A stretch of 64,000 nucleotides of DNA from CAIURC01 sp043777315 (GTDB taxonomy: Bacteria; Verrucomicrobiota; Verrucomicrobiia; Chthoniobacterales; Chthoniobacteraceae), in the NCBI GenBank assembly GCA_043777315.1, contig JAYVPW010000066.1:8272-72271 (forward strand), in the 5' to 3' direction. Positions 1 through 14,300 of this stretch are shown here, one piece after another. The position numbers and the translations under genes are program-made. Numbering within the stretch: position 1 is the stretch's first letter; each line of letters begins with the position of its first letter. The notes below the pieces were generated by a model. It was not told the origin of the DNA. It worked only from the letters and a program-made list of their open reading frames with translations, and did not search any database.

Positions 1-554
1 GATATTGGACGGGCGATGATCTCCAGTTTTCGCGACGCCTGCGGGGAGGCGACTCGTGCTCCGGTGTAGCGGTCGAACCTAAGGCTGAGCTTGCGAAGAT
101 CAAGGTCGCGCCGTTCATTGCCCGACCTCGCCGGTCCTGGGATCGCGGTACTTCCGATCGAGCGGATTCGGTAGTACTGCCAGCCATTGGAATCAACAAG
201 AGAAGCAGGCGCATCAACGCTGACACTCATTGTCATCCGTGTGCCGCCTTCCCCGGCGTAATTTACGGTGGTCAGGCTGTATGCGCTCAGTGCCCCACCC
301 GCGGTCCCGACCCACGGTGAATCCCACGCCCCGCCGGGAGTCTGGATATTTTTGCGCAGTTGGACGATGGCCAAATCCACACCCGATTCTGCGGCGATAA
401 GCGCTTCCTGCCAACTCGCAGCATGGAAGGTATTCAGATATTTATTGCTTACCAAACGCATGACCTCGGCGGCCCCCATCGTTAAAACCAGAATTGCAAG
501 TATAGCGTAGATTAGGGCGCTTCCCTTGTTTGTGAGGCGGAGGGATGTTTTCAT
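1..554 (-). CDS. PilX-like pilus assembly/minor pseudopilin-type protein, 3' end outside window
   Basis: Partial gene that runs off the left edge; 184 codons are visible. Reading the minus strand from an ATG at 554, the protein begins MKTSLRLTNKGSALIYAIL, with a hydrophobic stretch (about residues 12-30) directly after a short basic leader. It then has an ESGVDLAIVQL stretch of the type seen in PilX-like and other pilus-associated proteins (the AAESG motif is visible as AAESGVD). The start ATG overlaps the stop codon of the upstream pseudopilin gene by one base (TAATG), so the two are almost certainly cotranscribed and translationally coupled. The likely role is as a minor component of a type IV pilus or type II secretion-like machine. 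Assignment rests on the N-terminal architecture and neighbours; the C-terminus is not visible. Confidence 0.65.
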   Translation of the reverse strand, partial: MKTSLRLTNKGSALIYAILAILVLTMGAAEVMRLVSNKYLNTFHAASWQEALIAAESGVDLAIVQLRKNIQTPGGAWDSPWVGTAGGALSAYSLTTVNYAGEGGTRMTMSVSVDAPASLVDSNGWQYYRIRSIGSTAIPGPARSGNERRDLDLRKLSLRFDRYTGARVASPQASRKLEIIARPI

Positions 555-1228
555 TAGTAAACGCTTTTATTATAGTCAGTGCGGGCGTTCCGCATCAGTG
601 TTGTATTGTAAAACGAGGTGCCGTTAATGCCGGATTGATCACTGCCCGAGGCTCTGAATCGCGGGTTGAAATTGATCCTGATTTTCACCTCGGCGACTCT
701 CTTGAGATAGGTGCTGGAGAGATTGAAGGTCGTGCCGGCGTTAGGGTCAACGGCTGAGTCCGTCGCGGTTAGTTGAAAGTCCGCGACGTTCACTGCCAGC
801 GCCATGTTGGTTCCATTTTGCTGGCGATACATGATCCCGTTTGAGAGGTAGTATATTACCGTCGATGTGGCCGTCGCAGGTGTCGTCGTGGTATCCTTAT
901 AAGTAACCGTTCCATTCTTGTTGACGACTGGAATCCGAGGCGCCCGGGCGTTGTCGTAAAAATTTGGCAGGCTCATCGTGACGACGGTCGATGATCCTGT
1001 TCCGGTAAACGCGACGCTTAGTGCTGACCTTAAGTCTTGAGAGATATAGTCAGAGATACGCATCTCATCCGCGTGATTGGTGGAATAATCGGATGTCGCA
1101 AAAAAATTTCGCTGCAACGCGACGAAACCCATCATTAAAGCTCCGCTCATGACAGACATGATCGAAGTCGCAACCATCAACTCGACCAGAGTGAAGGCCC
1201 GACTAGTGATTTTAAATTTTGTCAGCAT
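554..1228 (-). CDS. Prepilin-type N-terminal cleavage/methylation domain protein (pseudopilin)
   Basis: 224 residues. The N-terminus has a class III (prepilin) signal: a short basic leader, then SRA/FTLVELMVA with the conserved Glu at +5, followed by a hydrophobic helix (about residues 12-32). The residue before the cleavage site is Ala rather than the classical Gly, which is common in Verrucomicrobiota pseudopilins. The remainder is a globular, beta-rich, Ser/Thr/Asn-rich domain without a recognisable enzyme motif. It lies 9 bp downstream of another prepilin-like gene and overlaps the following gene by one base, so it belongs to a three-gene minor-pilin cluster. Its probable role is as a PilW/GspJ-like minor pilin processed by a prepilin peptidase encoded elsewhere. 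The exact subfamily cannot be told from sequence alone. Confidence 0.75.
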   Translation of the reverse strand: MLTKFKITSRAFTLVELMVATSIMSVMSGALMMGFVALQRNFFATSDYSTNHADEMRISDYISQDLRSALSVAFTGTGSSTVVTMSLPNFYDNARAPRIPVVNKNGTVTYKDTTTTPATATSTVIYYLSNGIMYRQQNGTNMALAVNVADFQLTATDSAVDPNAGTTFNLSSTYLKRVAEVKIRINFNPRFRASGSDQSGINGTSFYNTTLMRNARTDYNKSVY

Positions 1229-1237
1229 AGTAAGTCT

Positions 1238-1834
1238 CTATTTTGCGACTCCACCCTTGCCGAGGATGGCCACGGTCTGTCTGGTGTGGGTTCTGTTGTT
1301 TGGGATACCGATCCATGTCGCGCTCCATACGATCTTTATGGCATCCTCGCCGAGTAGAGAAGTATTTGAAGTGCTGGCGGCTTGGACGTTCGCGGATCGG
1401 GTAAACAAGTTGGTGGACGCGGTAGCGCTGTTGTAGGGTTCGACGGTTACCGTCTCTACGAGTTTTGCAAGAGTTTCGGAGCCATCAGCACTCACGTTAA
1501 GAATGTTGTCTCTCAGCCATGTGGGATTCGTGATTCGTTGCCAATTCGCAATCCGCATTTGCTCGACTCTTTGCTGGAGAACCTGACTGGCTGAAGCTTC
1601 GTCGCGGGACATCCGTAGGATGGACATTGTCTGCGAATTGAGAACGAAGACACCGCCGAGGGAGACGGCGATGATCCCGCAGGCGATCACGCTTTCCAGA
1701 ATTGTGAAAGCATCGCGGGCACGTCGCCGGAGCTGAAATCCCCTCCGAGGGACCGGTTCGGTTGAATTGTTCCGCTCATCACTGCGAGCGTGCTCGAGCG
1801 GGAGCGGATGAGAAACGGGAGGCATCGCGTTCAT
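1238..1834 (-). CDS. PilV/GspI-like pseudopilin with long leader
   Basis: 198 residues from the ATG at 1834; an ATG at 1825 and a GTG at 1843 are alternatives in the same frame. The prepilin motif is RDA/FTILESVIA, with Glu at +5 and a hydrophobic helix up to about residue 65. As in the next gene, Ala replaces Gly at -1. The leader before the cleavage site is about 40 residues, polar and Arg-rich, and no later start codon exists before the motif, so the long leader appears genuine. The body contains a VLQQRVEQMR helix typical of the alpha1-C region of minor pilins. It is first in the operon with the two pseudopilin-like genes to its left. A minor pilin of the PilV/GspI type is the best guess. 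Confidence 0.7.
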   Translation of the reverse strand: MNAMPPVSHPLPLEHARSDERNNSTEPVPRRGFQLRRRARDAFTILESVIACGIIAVSLGGVFVLNSQTMSILRMSRDEASASQVLQQRVEQMRIANWQRITNPTWLRDNILNVSADGSETLAKLVETVTVEPYNSATASTNLFTRSANVQAASTSNTSLLGEDAIKIVWSATWIGIPNNRTHTRQTVAILGKGGVAK

Positions 1835-2006
1835 GCAAAGCACCTAACACACCGCGGATCGGGATGCAACCTTGCGCGTCCTACGAGCTAAATTTTGTCG
1901 CTCCGTTATTGGCACTCAACCGCCGCCCGTGCCCTGCGAATCCAATGGTTTTGTCGTTCAATCCTTTCCACCCACCCGTTGTTCGGGCTAGAACAGCCGC
2001 CCTTTT

Positions 2007-3086
2007 ATGAGCCACAAAATGAATGCTGCGGTCGTCGGATGCGGGATCGGGAAGAGCCACATGCTCGCCTTTCAGAAGGTGCCGGAGCTGTTTGAACTCG
2101 GGGCGATTTGCGATCTGGATGGGCCGAAGACGCAGGCGATGGCAGATGAGCTGAAGGTGCCGAAGACTTACACTTCGCTCGCCGATCTCTGCGCCGATCC
2201 GGCAGTCGATGTCATCGATCTGGCGACGCCGCCGCATCTGCATTTCGCGCAAATCCAGCAGGTGCTCGCGGCGGGGAAACACGTGATCTGCGAGAAGCCG
2301 CTGGTCCCTTCGCTGAGCCATGTCGATCAGCTCGTGGAGATCGAAAGGGCGAGCGGCCGGCGCATCCTGCCGATCTTCCAATACCGCTACGGGCACGGCT
2401 TGCAGAAGCTGAAGCTGCTCGTCGATCGCGGGCTCGCGGGGAAGCCGCACACGGTGAATATCGAGACTTCGTGGCGGCGGCGGGACGATTATTACGCGAT
2501 CGCGTGGCGGGGGAAATGGAAGACGGAGCTCGGCGGCTGCTGCCTGACGCATTCGATCCACGCGCACGATATTCTGACCTACATCAATGGCCCGGTGGCG
2601 CGCGTCTATGCGCGCTGCGCGACGCGGGTGAACCCGGTGGAAGTGGAGGATTGCGCGGCGATCACCTTTGAGATGGCGGATGGTTCGCTCTGCGGCTCGA
2701 CGACGACGCTCGGCCGCGCGGACGAGATTTCGCGGCACAGTTTCGTCTTCGAGCGGCTGAGCGCGGACAGCAATCTGCGGCCGTACGACAGCCCCGGCGA
2801 CCCGTGGTTTTTCAAGGGAGACACGCCCGCGATCCAGGCGGAGATCGACGCGGCGCTGGCGGAATTCGTGCCCGAGCCGGAGCACTATCAGGGGCAGTTC
2901 GCGCGCTTCCACCGCGCCCTCGCCGACGGCACCGAACTCCCCGCGACCCTCGCCGACGCGCGTCGATCGCTGGAGCTAATCACCGCGATCTACCACTCCG
3001 CCGACACGGGGGAACCGGTCGAATTGCCGATCACCGCCGACCACCCGAAATACGCCGACTGGACCCCCGCGAAATACCGGGAGTAG
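2007..3086 (+). CDS. Gfo/Idh/MocA family NAD(P)-dependent oxidoreductase
   Basis: 359 residues, the usual length for the family. The N-terminal Rossmann fold is visible as AAVVGCGIGKSH (about residues 7-18), followed by the aspartate of the second strand (AICDLDG). The hallmark EKP motif (CEKPLVPS) that carries the catalytic lysine is at about residue 97, and a GGCCLTHSIHAHD segment with the expected active-site His is near 175-188. Family members oxidise or reduce sugar, inositol or glucosyl substrates with NAD(P); the substrate cannot be deduced here. An internal ATG four codons downstream (2019) could also be the start. It is monocistronic, divergent from the pseudopilin operon, and ends before a palindromic repeat that separates it from convergent gltB. 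Confidence 0.9.
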   Translation: MSHKMNAAVVGCGIGKSHMLAFQKVPELFELGAICDLDGPKTQAMADELKVPKTYTSLADLCADPAVDVIDLATPPHLHFAQIQQVLAAGKHVICEKPLVPSLSHVDQLVEIERASGRRILPIFQYRYGHGLQKLKLLVDRGLAGKPHTVNIETSWRRRDDYYAIAWRGKWKTELGGCCLTHSIHAHDILTYINGPVARVYARCATRVNPVEVEDCAAITFEMADGSLCGSTTTLGRADEISRHSFVFERLSADSNLRPYDSPGDPWFFKGDTPAIQAEIDAALAEFVPEPEHYQGQFARFHRALADGTELPATLADARRSLELITAIYHSADTGEPVELPITADHPKYADWTPAKYRE

Positions 3087-3103
3087 GGCGCGCAGCCGCC
3101 CTC

Positions 3104-3252
3104 GGGTAGCGCACTCGTCCCGAGTGCTGGTCGAGGCGTCCCGCCTCGACGAACTTTTTTCAACGCGCCCGTCTCTTGCAGTCCTCGCCGGTTTGGAAAG
3201 TTCGTTTCGGCGGGACGCCGAAACCAGCACTCGGGACGAGTGCGCTACCGGG
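3104..3252. repeat. Family A intergenic palindromic repeat, copy 1
   Basis: About 150 bp. The left arm GGTAGCGCACTCGTCCCG continues to AGTGCTGGT, and the right arm is its near-perfect inverse complement ending GAGTGCGCTACC. Inside, a second imperfect arm pair contains the core GGCGTCCCGCC on the left and GGCGGGACGCC on the right, next to GAACTT/AAGTTC. The same element recurs at 22366-22511 and 54125-54288. It lies between the convergent ends of the oxidoreductase gene and gltB, where the folded transcript could act as a bidirectional transcription block. No transposase is encoded. Confidence 0.85.
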
Positions 3253-3254
3253 AG

Positions 3255-7922
<4,668 letters not shown>

Positions 7923-8192
7923 AAGTGGAAAACCGGTTGGGATTCGGGCGTGGAAAGTAGGGTGAGGAAGTCGCCATTCAAGACGAGAGTTCGCGGCGAT
8001 GTGAATATTTCGTGACGGAAAAATGCCGGAAGCTGTCGGGGTTCGACAGAATACGACGCCGAAACGACGCAAATGGGCGGTGGTGGTCGGCGATCATATT
8101 TCCATTTTCTCGTGAAAAAAAACTGTCGCCAAGCGTCGGCGGCTCTGTCTGATTCCGTCCTTTTTTCCCCGCAAACCGGCAATTTTCCACCT
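7923..8192. promoter_or_regulatory. Divergent gltB / Lrp-like regulator intergenic region
   Basis: 270 bp without a convincing gene between two divergent starts. It must carry the promoters of both gltB (leftward) and the regulator (rightward). It is noticeably more AT-rich than its flanks near 7990-8020 and 8090-8190. I see short inverted segments such as CTGTCGGGGTTCGACAG (8033-8049), but nothing I can call a defined operator. The assignment rests on gene geometry. Confidence 0.4.
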
Positions 8193-8771
8193 ATGAAAGA
8201 ACTCGACGAACAGGAACGGCTCATCGTCCGCGAACTCATCCGCGATCCCCGCGAAAGTGACAACGCGATTGGAGAAAAAACCGGGGTCAATGTGCGCACC
8301 GTCGGGCGCAAACGGCAGCGGCTCGAGGAGGGCGGAATGCTCTCGTATTTCACGAATCTCGACCTCTCGCCGCACGGCACCGGGCAGTTCACGACGCGCC
8401 ATCTTTACACGATCAAATTTCGCATCGGCGTGACTTACAAACAGCTCGTCGAGGACATCCAGCGCGAGCCGTTCGTGCGCTCGATTTTCACGGAGGTGAT
8501 CTTTGAAAGTCACATCGCGGAGATCGACGGAAAGCTCGCGATGCTGCTGTTCATCGACGGCGCGAGCGAGACCGAGATCGTCCAGACGGTGCAGGAAAAA
8601 CTGATCCCCAGCCTCCTGCGAAATCACGGCGAAAACTCGATCGAGGAAATCCAAACCGTGCGCGTGCTCGCGCCGGTGCGGGTGATGCGAAACTACGTGC
8701 TGCCCGTGAATATGGAGCGGGGCTACATCCGCAAGGATTGGCCGGACGAGGCGATCTACGTCGGGAAGTAA
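8193..8771 (+). CDS. AsnC/Lrp-like winged-helix transcriptional regulator
   Basis: 192 residues from the ATG at 8193, chosen because the preceding in-frame codons translate into non-family sequence. The N-terminus is an AsnC-type helix-turn-helix: LDEQERLIVRELIRDPRES, then the recognition part GVNVRTVGRKRQRLEEGGML. The remainder alternates beta strands and helices compatible with a ligand-sensing domain, but I do not see a canonical RAM signature, so effector binding is uncertain. Its location head-to-head with gltB suggests it regulates glutamate synthase, as Lrp does for gltBD in enterobacteria; that role is inferred from position. The gene ends in a convergent space containing a small hairpin. 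Confidence 0.7.
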   Translation: MKELDEQERLIVRELIRDPRESDNAIGEKTGVNVRTVGRKRQRLEEGGMLSYFTNLDLSPHGTGQFTTRHLYTIKFRIGVTYKQLVEDIQREPFVRSIFTEVIFESHIAEIDGKLAMLLFIDGASETEIVQTVQEKLIPSLLRNHGENSIEEIQTVRVLAPVRVMRNYVLPVNMERGYIRKDWPDEAIYVGK

Positions 8772-8774
8772 GGC

Positions 8775-8830
8775 TGGAGCGCGGCGCGCCGTCGCCGCCC
8801 GATCTCGCGCTGACGGAGCAGCGCGCTCCA
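8775..8830. repeat. Inverted repeat between convergent genes
   Basis: A 9-bp stem, TGGAGCGCG / CGCGCTCCA, flanks a GC-rich interior between the end of the Lrp-like gene and the end of rnhA. There is no following T-run on either strand, so it is not a classical intrinsic terminator, although it may slow convergent transcription. Confidence 0.4.
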
Positions 8831-8858
8831 CCGGGAATGTCTGCCTCAAAGAAACGAT

Positions 8859-9380
8859 CTACGGCAGCAACTCGGGCACCGTCAGCGGCTCGCGAGCTGC
8901 GGCGAACTCCGCCAGCAGCGCGCGCAATTGCTCCGGCCGGAACTGCTTTTTCACCGCCGCAATCGCCGCGCCCGCGAGCACATCGCACCGCTCATTCCCG
9001 GCATGTCCGACATGCCCGCGCAGCCATTTCCACTCGATCCGATGCCGGCTCGCCGCGGTGTCGAGCGCGCGCCAGAGGTCTTCGTTTTTCACCGGCTTTT
9101 TCGCGGAGGTCATCCAGCCGCGCGCTTTCCACGAGCGCAGCCATTTCGTGATCCCATCGCGGACGTACGTGGAGTCGGTGAAAAACTCGACTTCGCACGG
9201 CTCGGTTAGCGCCTCCAGCGCACGGATGGCCGCGAGCAATTCCATCCGATTATTGGTCGTCGCCGGCTCGCTGCCGCTGATTTCCTTCACCCGCCCGCCG
9301 CACTCCAGCACCGCCGCCCAGCCCCCCGGCCCGGGATTTCCCTCGCACCCGCCGTCGCTGTGAATCGTGACCTTTTTCAC
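8859..9380 (-). CDS. rnhA: Ribonuclease HI
   Basis: 173 residues starting with GTG at 9380, whose GTGA overlaps the tyrS stop by four bases. The RNase H fold residues are visible: SDGGCEGNPG (first catalytic Asp), NNRMELLA (Glu), FTDSTYV (second Asp) and the late GHAGNERCD (His loop and last Asp). The enzyme degrades the RNA strand of RNA-DNA hybrids, removing R-loops and primers. The C-terminal 25 residues beyond the core are Ala/Glu-rich and without motif. Translational coupling to tyrS is likely. GTG was preferred over longer alternatives, which would run deep into tyrS in another frame. Confidence 0.95.
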   Translation of the reverse strand: MKKVTIHSDGGCEGNPGPGGWAAVLECGGRVKEISGSEPATTNNRMELLAAIRALEALTEPCEVEFFTDSTYVRDGITKWLRSWKARGWMTSAKKPVKNEDLWRALDTAASRHRIEWKWLRGHVGHAGNERCDVLAGAAIAAVKKQFRPEQLRALLAEFAAAREPLTVPELLP

Positions 9381-10546
9381 GCCACGCGCACGGCGTGTTT
9401 TTTGTCCAGCCGCAGCACGTCGCCGGCGTGAAAAAGGATCGTCGTTTTCGGATCGATCACCTTCTCGCCCTTGATCTGCACGCTCCCTTGCTCCACCAGC
9501 CGCCGCGCGTCGCTGCGCGATTTCGTGACCTGAAAACATTGCGCGTAGCCCGCGACGATCACCGACAAAAGGTCCGGCGCCACGCCCTCCAACCGCACCT
9601 CCGGCAGGTCCGCGTGCTCGAGATCGCGCTTGCTGAACCGCGTGTTGAATTCCGCCAGCGCCGCCTCCGCATCCGCGCGCGAGTGGTAGCGCTCGACGAT
9701 CCGAAACCCGAGCTGCTTCTTCGCCTCCATCGGATGAATCGCCGGCACTTCCTCGCCGAGCAGCAGCAAATAATACCGCGCCATCAGCGTGTCGCTGATG
9801 CTCATCAGCTTTCCAAACATCTCCGCCGGCGCCTCGCTCACGCCGACGTAATTTCCGAGGCTTTTCGACATTTTCTGCACGCCATCCAGCCCCTCGAGCA
9901 GCGGCATCAAAAAGACGACCTGCTCCGGCTGCCCCTCCTCGCGCTGCAAATCGCGCCCGACGAGAATGTTGAAAAGCTGATCCGTCCCGCCGAGCTCCAC
10001 ATCGGCCTTGATCATCACCGAATCCCATCCCTGCATGATCGGATACTGAATCTCGTGCAAATGCACCGGCTCGCCGCGCTCGATCCGGCCCCGGAAATCC
10101 TCGCGCTGCAACATCTGCTGCAGCGTCACCCGCGCGTTGAGCCGCATCACCTGCTCGAAGCTCATCATCTCAAACCACTCGCCGTTGAAGACCGTTTTCG
10201 TCCGCGCCGGATCGAGGATTTTGAACGCCTGCTGCTGAAAACTTTTCGCGTTCGTCATCACCTGATCGTGCGAAAGCTGCGGCCTCGTTTTCGACCTTCC
10301 CGACGGATCGCCGACCATCGCCGTGAAGTCGCCGATGATCAAAATGGCCTGATGCCCGAGGTCTTGAAACTGCCGCAGCTTTTGCAGCGCGACGGTGAAT
10401 CCGAGATGGATGTCCGGCGACGTCGGGTCCACCCCGAGCTTGATATTCAGCGGCCGTCCGAGCCGCAATTTTGCCAGCAATTCCGCTTCGTTTAGAATCT
10501 GGGCCGCTCCTCGTTTGAGAAGCGCGAGCTGCGTATCGAATGGCAT
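9377..10546 (-). CDS. tyrS: Tyrosyl-tRNA synthetase
   Basis: 389 residues from the ATG at 10546 (start MPFDTQLALL). This class I synthetase charges tRNA-Tyr. The HIGH-type signature appears as HLGFTV (about residue 44) and the second signature as KMSKSLGN (about residue 222). A KMSKS rather than KFGKT sequence places it with the TyrZ-like branch of bacterial TyrRS. The C-terminal roughly 60 residues form an S4-like RNA-binding domain (SRSDARRLVEQGSVQI). rnhA follows with a four-base overlap. A longer in-frame upstream extension is rejected because it carries low-complexity Arg-rich sequence and no family similarity. Confidence 0.96.
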   Translation of the reverse strand: MPFDTQLALLKRGAAQILNEAELLAKLRLGRPLNIKLGVDPTSPDIHLGFTVALQKLRQFQDLGHQAILIIGDFTAMVGDPSGRSKTRPQLSHDQVMTNAKSFQQQAFKILDPARTKTVFNGEWFEMMSFEQVMRLNARVTLQQMLQREDFRGRIERGEPVHLHEIQYPIMQGWDSVMIKADVELGGTDQLFNILVGRDLQREEGQPEQVVFLMPLLEGLDGVQKMSKSLGNYVGVSEAPAEMFGKLMSISDTLMARYYLLLLGEEVPAIHPMEAKKQLGFRIVERYHSRADAEAALAEFNTRFSKRDLEHADLPEVRLEGVAPDLLSVIVAGYAQCFQVTKSRSDARRLVEQGSVQIKGEKVIDPKTTILFHAGDVLRLDKKHAVRVA

Positions 10547-10659
10547 GTTGGGAGTAAAAAAAGATCGGCGGTGAAGCGCTCCATTACCCGAATCGCAACC
10601 TCCCCGTCGATACACGGATGCCCGCTTTTTTCGTCTCCCGCCCGCCCCGCCCACGGCGC

Positions 10660-11292
10660 TTACTTGTTCTTGTTCAACAAGTCCCGCACGTCGTCGATCG
10701 TCTTCAATTCCCGCAAGTCGTTCGTGTAACGCGGCTGATTGTTCGGATCGAGCGCGGTGTGCAGCTTCTCGCTTTCCTTGCCCAAATACGGCCGATGCGC
10801 ATTCGGCATTTCACGCGTCGCCGCGCTCTGCCCCGCCTCGCGCGCATCGTTCACCGCGAGCGTTTTCGTGTCCGCCGCTTTCATCGCATTCGGGATTTCG
10901 TACTGGCCGCGGGTCGGCCCTTCTTTCGTGGCGAATTTTCGATCCGCCGCGCTCGCCAGCTTTGTGCCGTAAAAATCGCGCGTGTTGTAGGTCGTCGCCG
11001 CGGTCTTTCTGTCGGAGTAAAAAGTCTTCGTCTGCACCGTCCCCGCGTTGTAACCGCGCATCCCCGCCGTCGAGTTCTGCTTCGGATCAAATGTGCGCGT
11101 GTAATCCGGCACCAACACCGCCGCCCCGCGCGCCGACGTGACATCACCACGATCCAGCGCCCGCATCCGCTGCCCCTCCACCGCGCGGCTGTTCTCCGAC
11201 AATCCCGCGCCCTCTTTTTTCGCGCCTCCCGACGCGCAACCCGCCACCGCCAGCGCGAGCAAAAGGGAGGCGAACACGGGAGGAAAATTCAC
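10660..11292 (-). CDS. Hypothetical lipoprotein
   Basis: 210 residues. A signal peptide MNFPPVFASLLLALAVAGC ends in a good lipobox (AVAGC), so Cys19 is probably lipidated. The mature part is polar, rich in Lys, Thr, Ala and Asn, with no recognisable catalytic motif; it contains Tyr/Phe-Asp-type repeats such as NTRDFYGTKL and ends in LLNKNK. It sits 44 bp downstream of the giant TPR gene and 113 bp upstream of tyrS on the same strand, so it may be cotranscribed with the TPR gene. I do not recognise the family. Membrane anchorage (outer membrane or periplasmic face) is the only supported prediction. Confidence 0.75.
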   Translation of the reverse strand: MNFPPVFASLLLALAVAGCASGGAKKEGAGLSENSRAVEGQRMRALDRGDVTSARGAAVLVPDYTRTFDPKQNSTAGMRGYNAGTVQTKTFYSDRKTAATTYNTRDFYGTKLASAADRKFATKEGPTRGQYEIPNAMKAADTKTLAVNDAREAGQSAATREMPNAHRPYLGKESEKLHTALDPNNQPRYTNDLRELKTIDDVRDLLNKNK

Positions 11293-11336
11293 GCGCGAGC
11301 CATGCCATGCGCGCGGCTCCCGCGCAAGTCCGGGGC

Positions 11337-14300
11337 TCAGCGTCCGAGCTCCATCAGGATCTGTTGCGCGACCGCGAGTCCGATTCCGCGCGGACCGCTC
11401 TTCGCCTGCTCCGACAAACAGGCATGTCTCGCGGCGGCGATCCGCTCCGGCTCCGAGAGAAATTTTCCGATCTCATCGTCGAAGCGCTCGAGCCGCCCCG
11501 TCGCTTTTAGAAACGCGACGATCTCTCCGTATTCGCGATTCCCCATATTTCGAAAGCCAATCCGCAGCGCTTTCGCCGCCCGCGCAAGCTCGCCCTGAGC
11601 GGTGAGCAGCCGCGCGTAATCGAGGAACACGCGATACCGCCGGACACCGGGATCGCCCGTGATCGCCTGCTCGAACAGCGCCCGCGCGCGATCGGTCGCG
11701 CCGCATTCGGCGAAGGCTTGCGCGACGTTTCCCGCAACCTCGTCTTCAAAAACCGCACGCGCGCCCAACTCCTCCAGCACCCGCACCGCCTCCGCGCGAC
11801 GCCCCAGCCGATTCAGCGCCAGCGCCCACTCCAGCATCCGCGCCGAGTCGAGCGGGTTCAGCCGCGCGAGCCGCTCCCGCGCGGCCACGGCGAGCTCCGG
11901 GCGCGCCGCATCCGTGAGAATTTGCGTCACTTTCAGCGCCCCGGCTTCCGTCAAGTTTCGGTCGGCGAGCAGTCTCGCGCAGACGGCTTCCGCCCCACGC
12001 GGATCGCCGCGCGCGAGCCGCCATTCCAGCAACGCCACGCCGGCGACGAGTGAACCCGCGCCCTCGTCCCACTCGTCCGCGAGCTCGCTCGCGAACGTTT
12101 TTTCCAACCCGAGCCGGGAAACCTGCCGCAGCGCGAGACCGAAATATCCGTCCAACAATTCGACATCGTCTCCCGCCATCCGCCGGAGCCGCCGCAGCTC
12201 GTGCATGATCACGCCACGATCGTCCGCCGGCGTGAGCAGCTCGATGAGCCTGGTTTGCAGCGGAAATCCCGCCCGCGCATCCGGCGCTTTCGCGAGCGCG
12301 TTTCGGAGCGAGCTGCGCGCGGCTTGCAGCTCGCCGATTTGCGCCAGTCGCTCGGCAAAAAGCAGCGTCGCCGCGACGTGATTCGAGGCGGGCAGGCGCT
12401 CCATCGCGGCGAAAGCGTCCTCCATCCGGCCCGCCTGCAGATAGAGTTGCGCGAGCCTCGGGTCCGTCTCCGCGGCGCTGCTTTTTTCGAGAAGATCGAT
12501 CGCCGCGGGCACACGTCCCTGCGCTTCCAGCACTGCCGCCAGCGCCACGCGGGCGCCCGCATTCGCCGCCTCGAATCCGAGAACTTTCCGATAAACGGAT
12601 TCGGCGAGATCGAGCCGACCCGCGTGCTCGTGCAGTTGCGCCAGCCGCAGCAGCAAACGCGAATCGCGGGTCGATCTCTCGATGCACTGATCGAGAACGG
12701 CGCGCGCCTGCGCCGCATTGCCACGGCTCTCCAGCGCATCGACGAGCTGCAACGTCAGATCGCGATTCGCCGCGTCATTCATCGCGAAAAATCCGTCGCG
12801 CACGCAGCGGGTCAGCACCTGCTCCGTCGTGCCCGCATCGCCCGCGGTTCGGCACGCATTCAGCAGATTCCGCAGCGCGTGCGGGTTCGCCGGCTCGCGC
12901 TCCCACAGCCGGCGGAAAATCGCGATGCTCTGCGTTTGCGCGCCCATCGCATCGAGCGCTTCAGCGAGCGGCAGCAGTCCCTCCATTCCCGAAGCGCGGG
13001 CATATTCAGCGCTCAACGCCTCCGCTTCGAGCGCCGTCGCGCGGATCATTTTCATCGCCGCGAGACGCGTCCGAATTTCGAGCACGCGCGCACCGACCTG
13101 CTCTTTCCGTGGGTTCGTTTGCAGGCGGATGAGTGCCTCGTCCGCGAGCGCGTTCTCCCACAAAAATCGCGCGAGCGAATCGAGCTTCCACTCCTGCAAC
13201 TGCACGCCGGCATCCAGCACGAAGTTCCAATATCGCGACGCCGAATTGCCCGTGTCGTCATCCGCGATCTGCGAAATGGGTCGCAGCTCCAGCAGGCGGT
13301 GAAGCTGCTCCCGCGCGGCGGATTCCTCACCCGCGAGCCCGTGCAGCAATGCGCCGCAAATGGCCGCGTGCACAGGTTTCGCGGGATCGAGCCGGCGCAA
13401 AAAACCCGCCGCAAAGCTGCCGCGCTCCGCCTCCGGCAACAGCAGAAAATACTCGCGCAAGGCATGGTAAACCGGTGCCTCGAACGCCTCACCGGCACCG
13501 TCGATCGAAGCCCGCAAAACCCGGCGCGCGGCATCTGCATCGCCGAGGTAGAGATACCAATGCGCGAGCTCCAGGCCGTAGCCGGGACGCTGGGTCGTGA
13601 GCGTGTCGAAGATCCGCTGCCCGAGCTGCGTGGCTTCGCGAAAGTGCGCGCGATTGGCGAACGTGATCGCCGCCTGCCACAGACGGGTTTGGTGGGTGCG
13701 CGGGAACAGTTTTTCGAGCAGCGCGGGATCGGGGCGCCCGCCGTTGATTTGCAAATATTCCGCCAGCGCGACGAAGAGATAATCGCGATCTGCGGTCGAA
13801 CGGCCGGCGTCGTGCAGCCAGGCGGCGAGCCGGTCGAATTCGCCGGTTTGCAGCGCGAACCAGATGAACGCCTGCTTCGCCTGCGCGGCGATTTCTTTCC
13901 GGCCCATCAGGCGCTCCACAAGATCGAGGAGCGGCCCGCTCGCTCCGGCGTGAAACAAGGCCCAGAGCGCCTCGCCGGGCGATTGCTCCGCGGAATTCCG
14001 CCAGCGCGCGACCCACTGCGCGAGCGCCGCGGGGTCGGACTTTGCCACCACGCAGCGAGCCAAATCCCGGATCGCGCGCAGCGGCAAATCCGACTCGGGT
14101 TTTGCGCCCGCGGGCTCCTCGACCCAGAAACTGCGCAGCGCGCGCAGGGCTTCCGCCGTCGGCTTTCCGCCGCGCATTTTCACCGTGCTCAGATACGCAT
14201 TTTGCAGGCGTCCAGCGTCCTCGGGTTTCAACGAAGGAAATCGAATTGGGTCACCGGATTTCTCCGGCGGCGAATGGCGCAAAATTTCCTCCAGACATTG

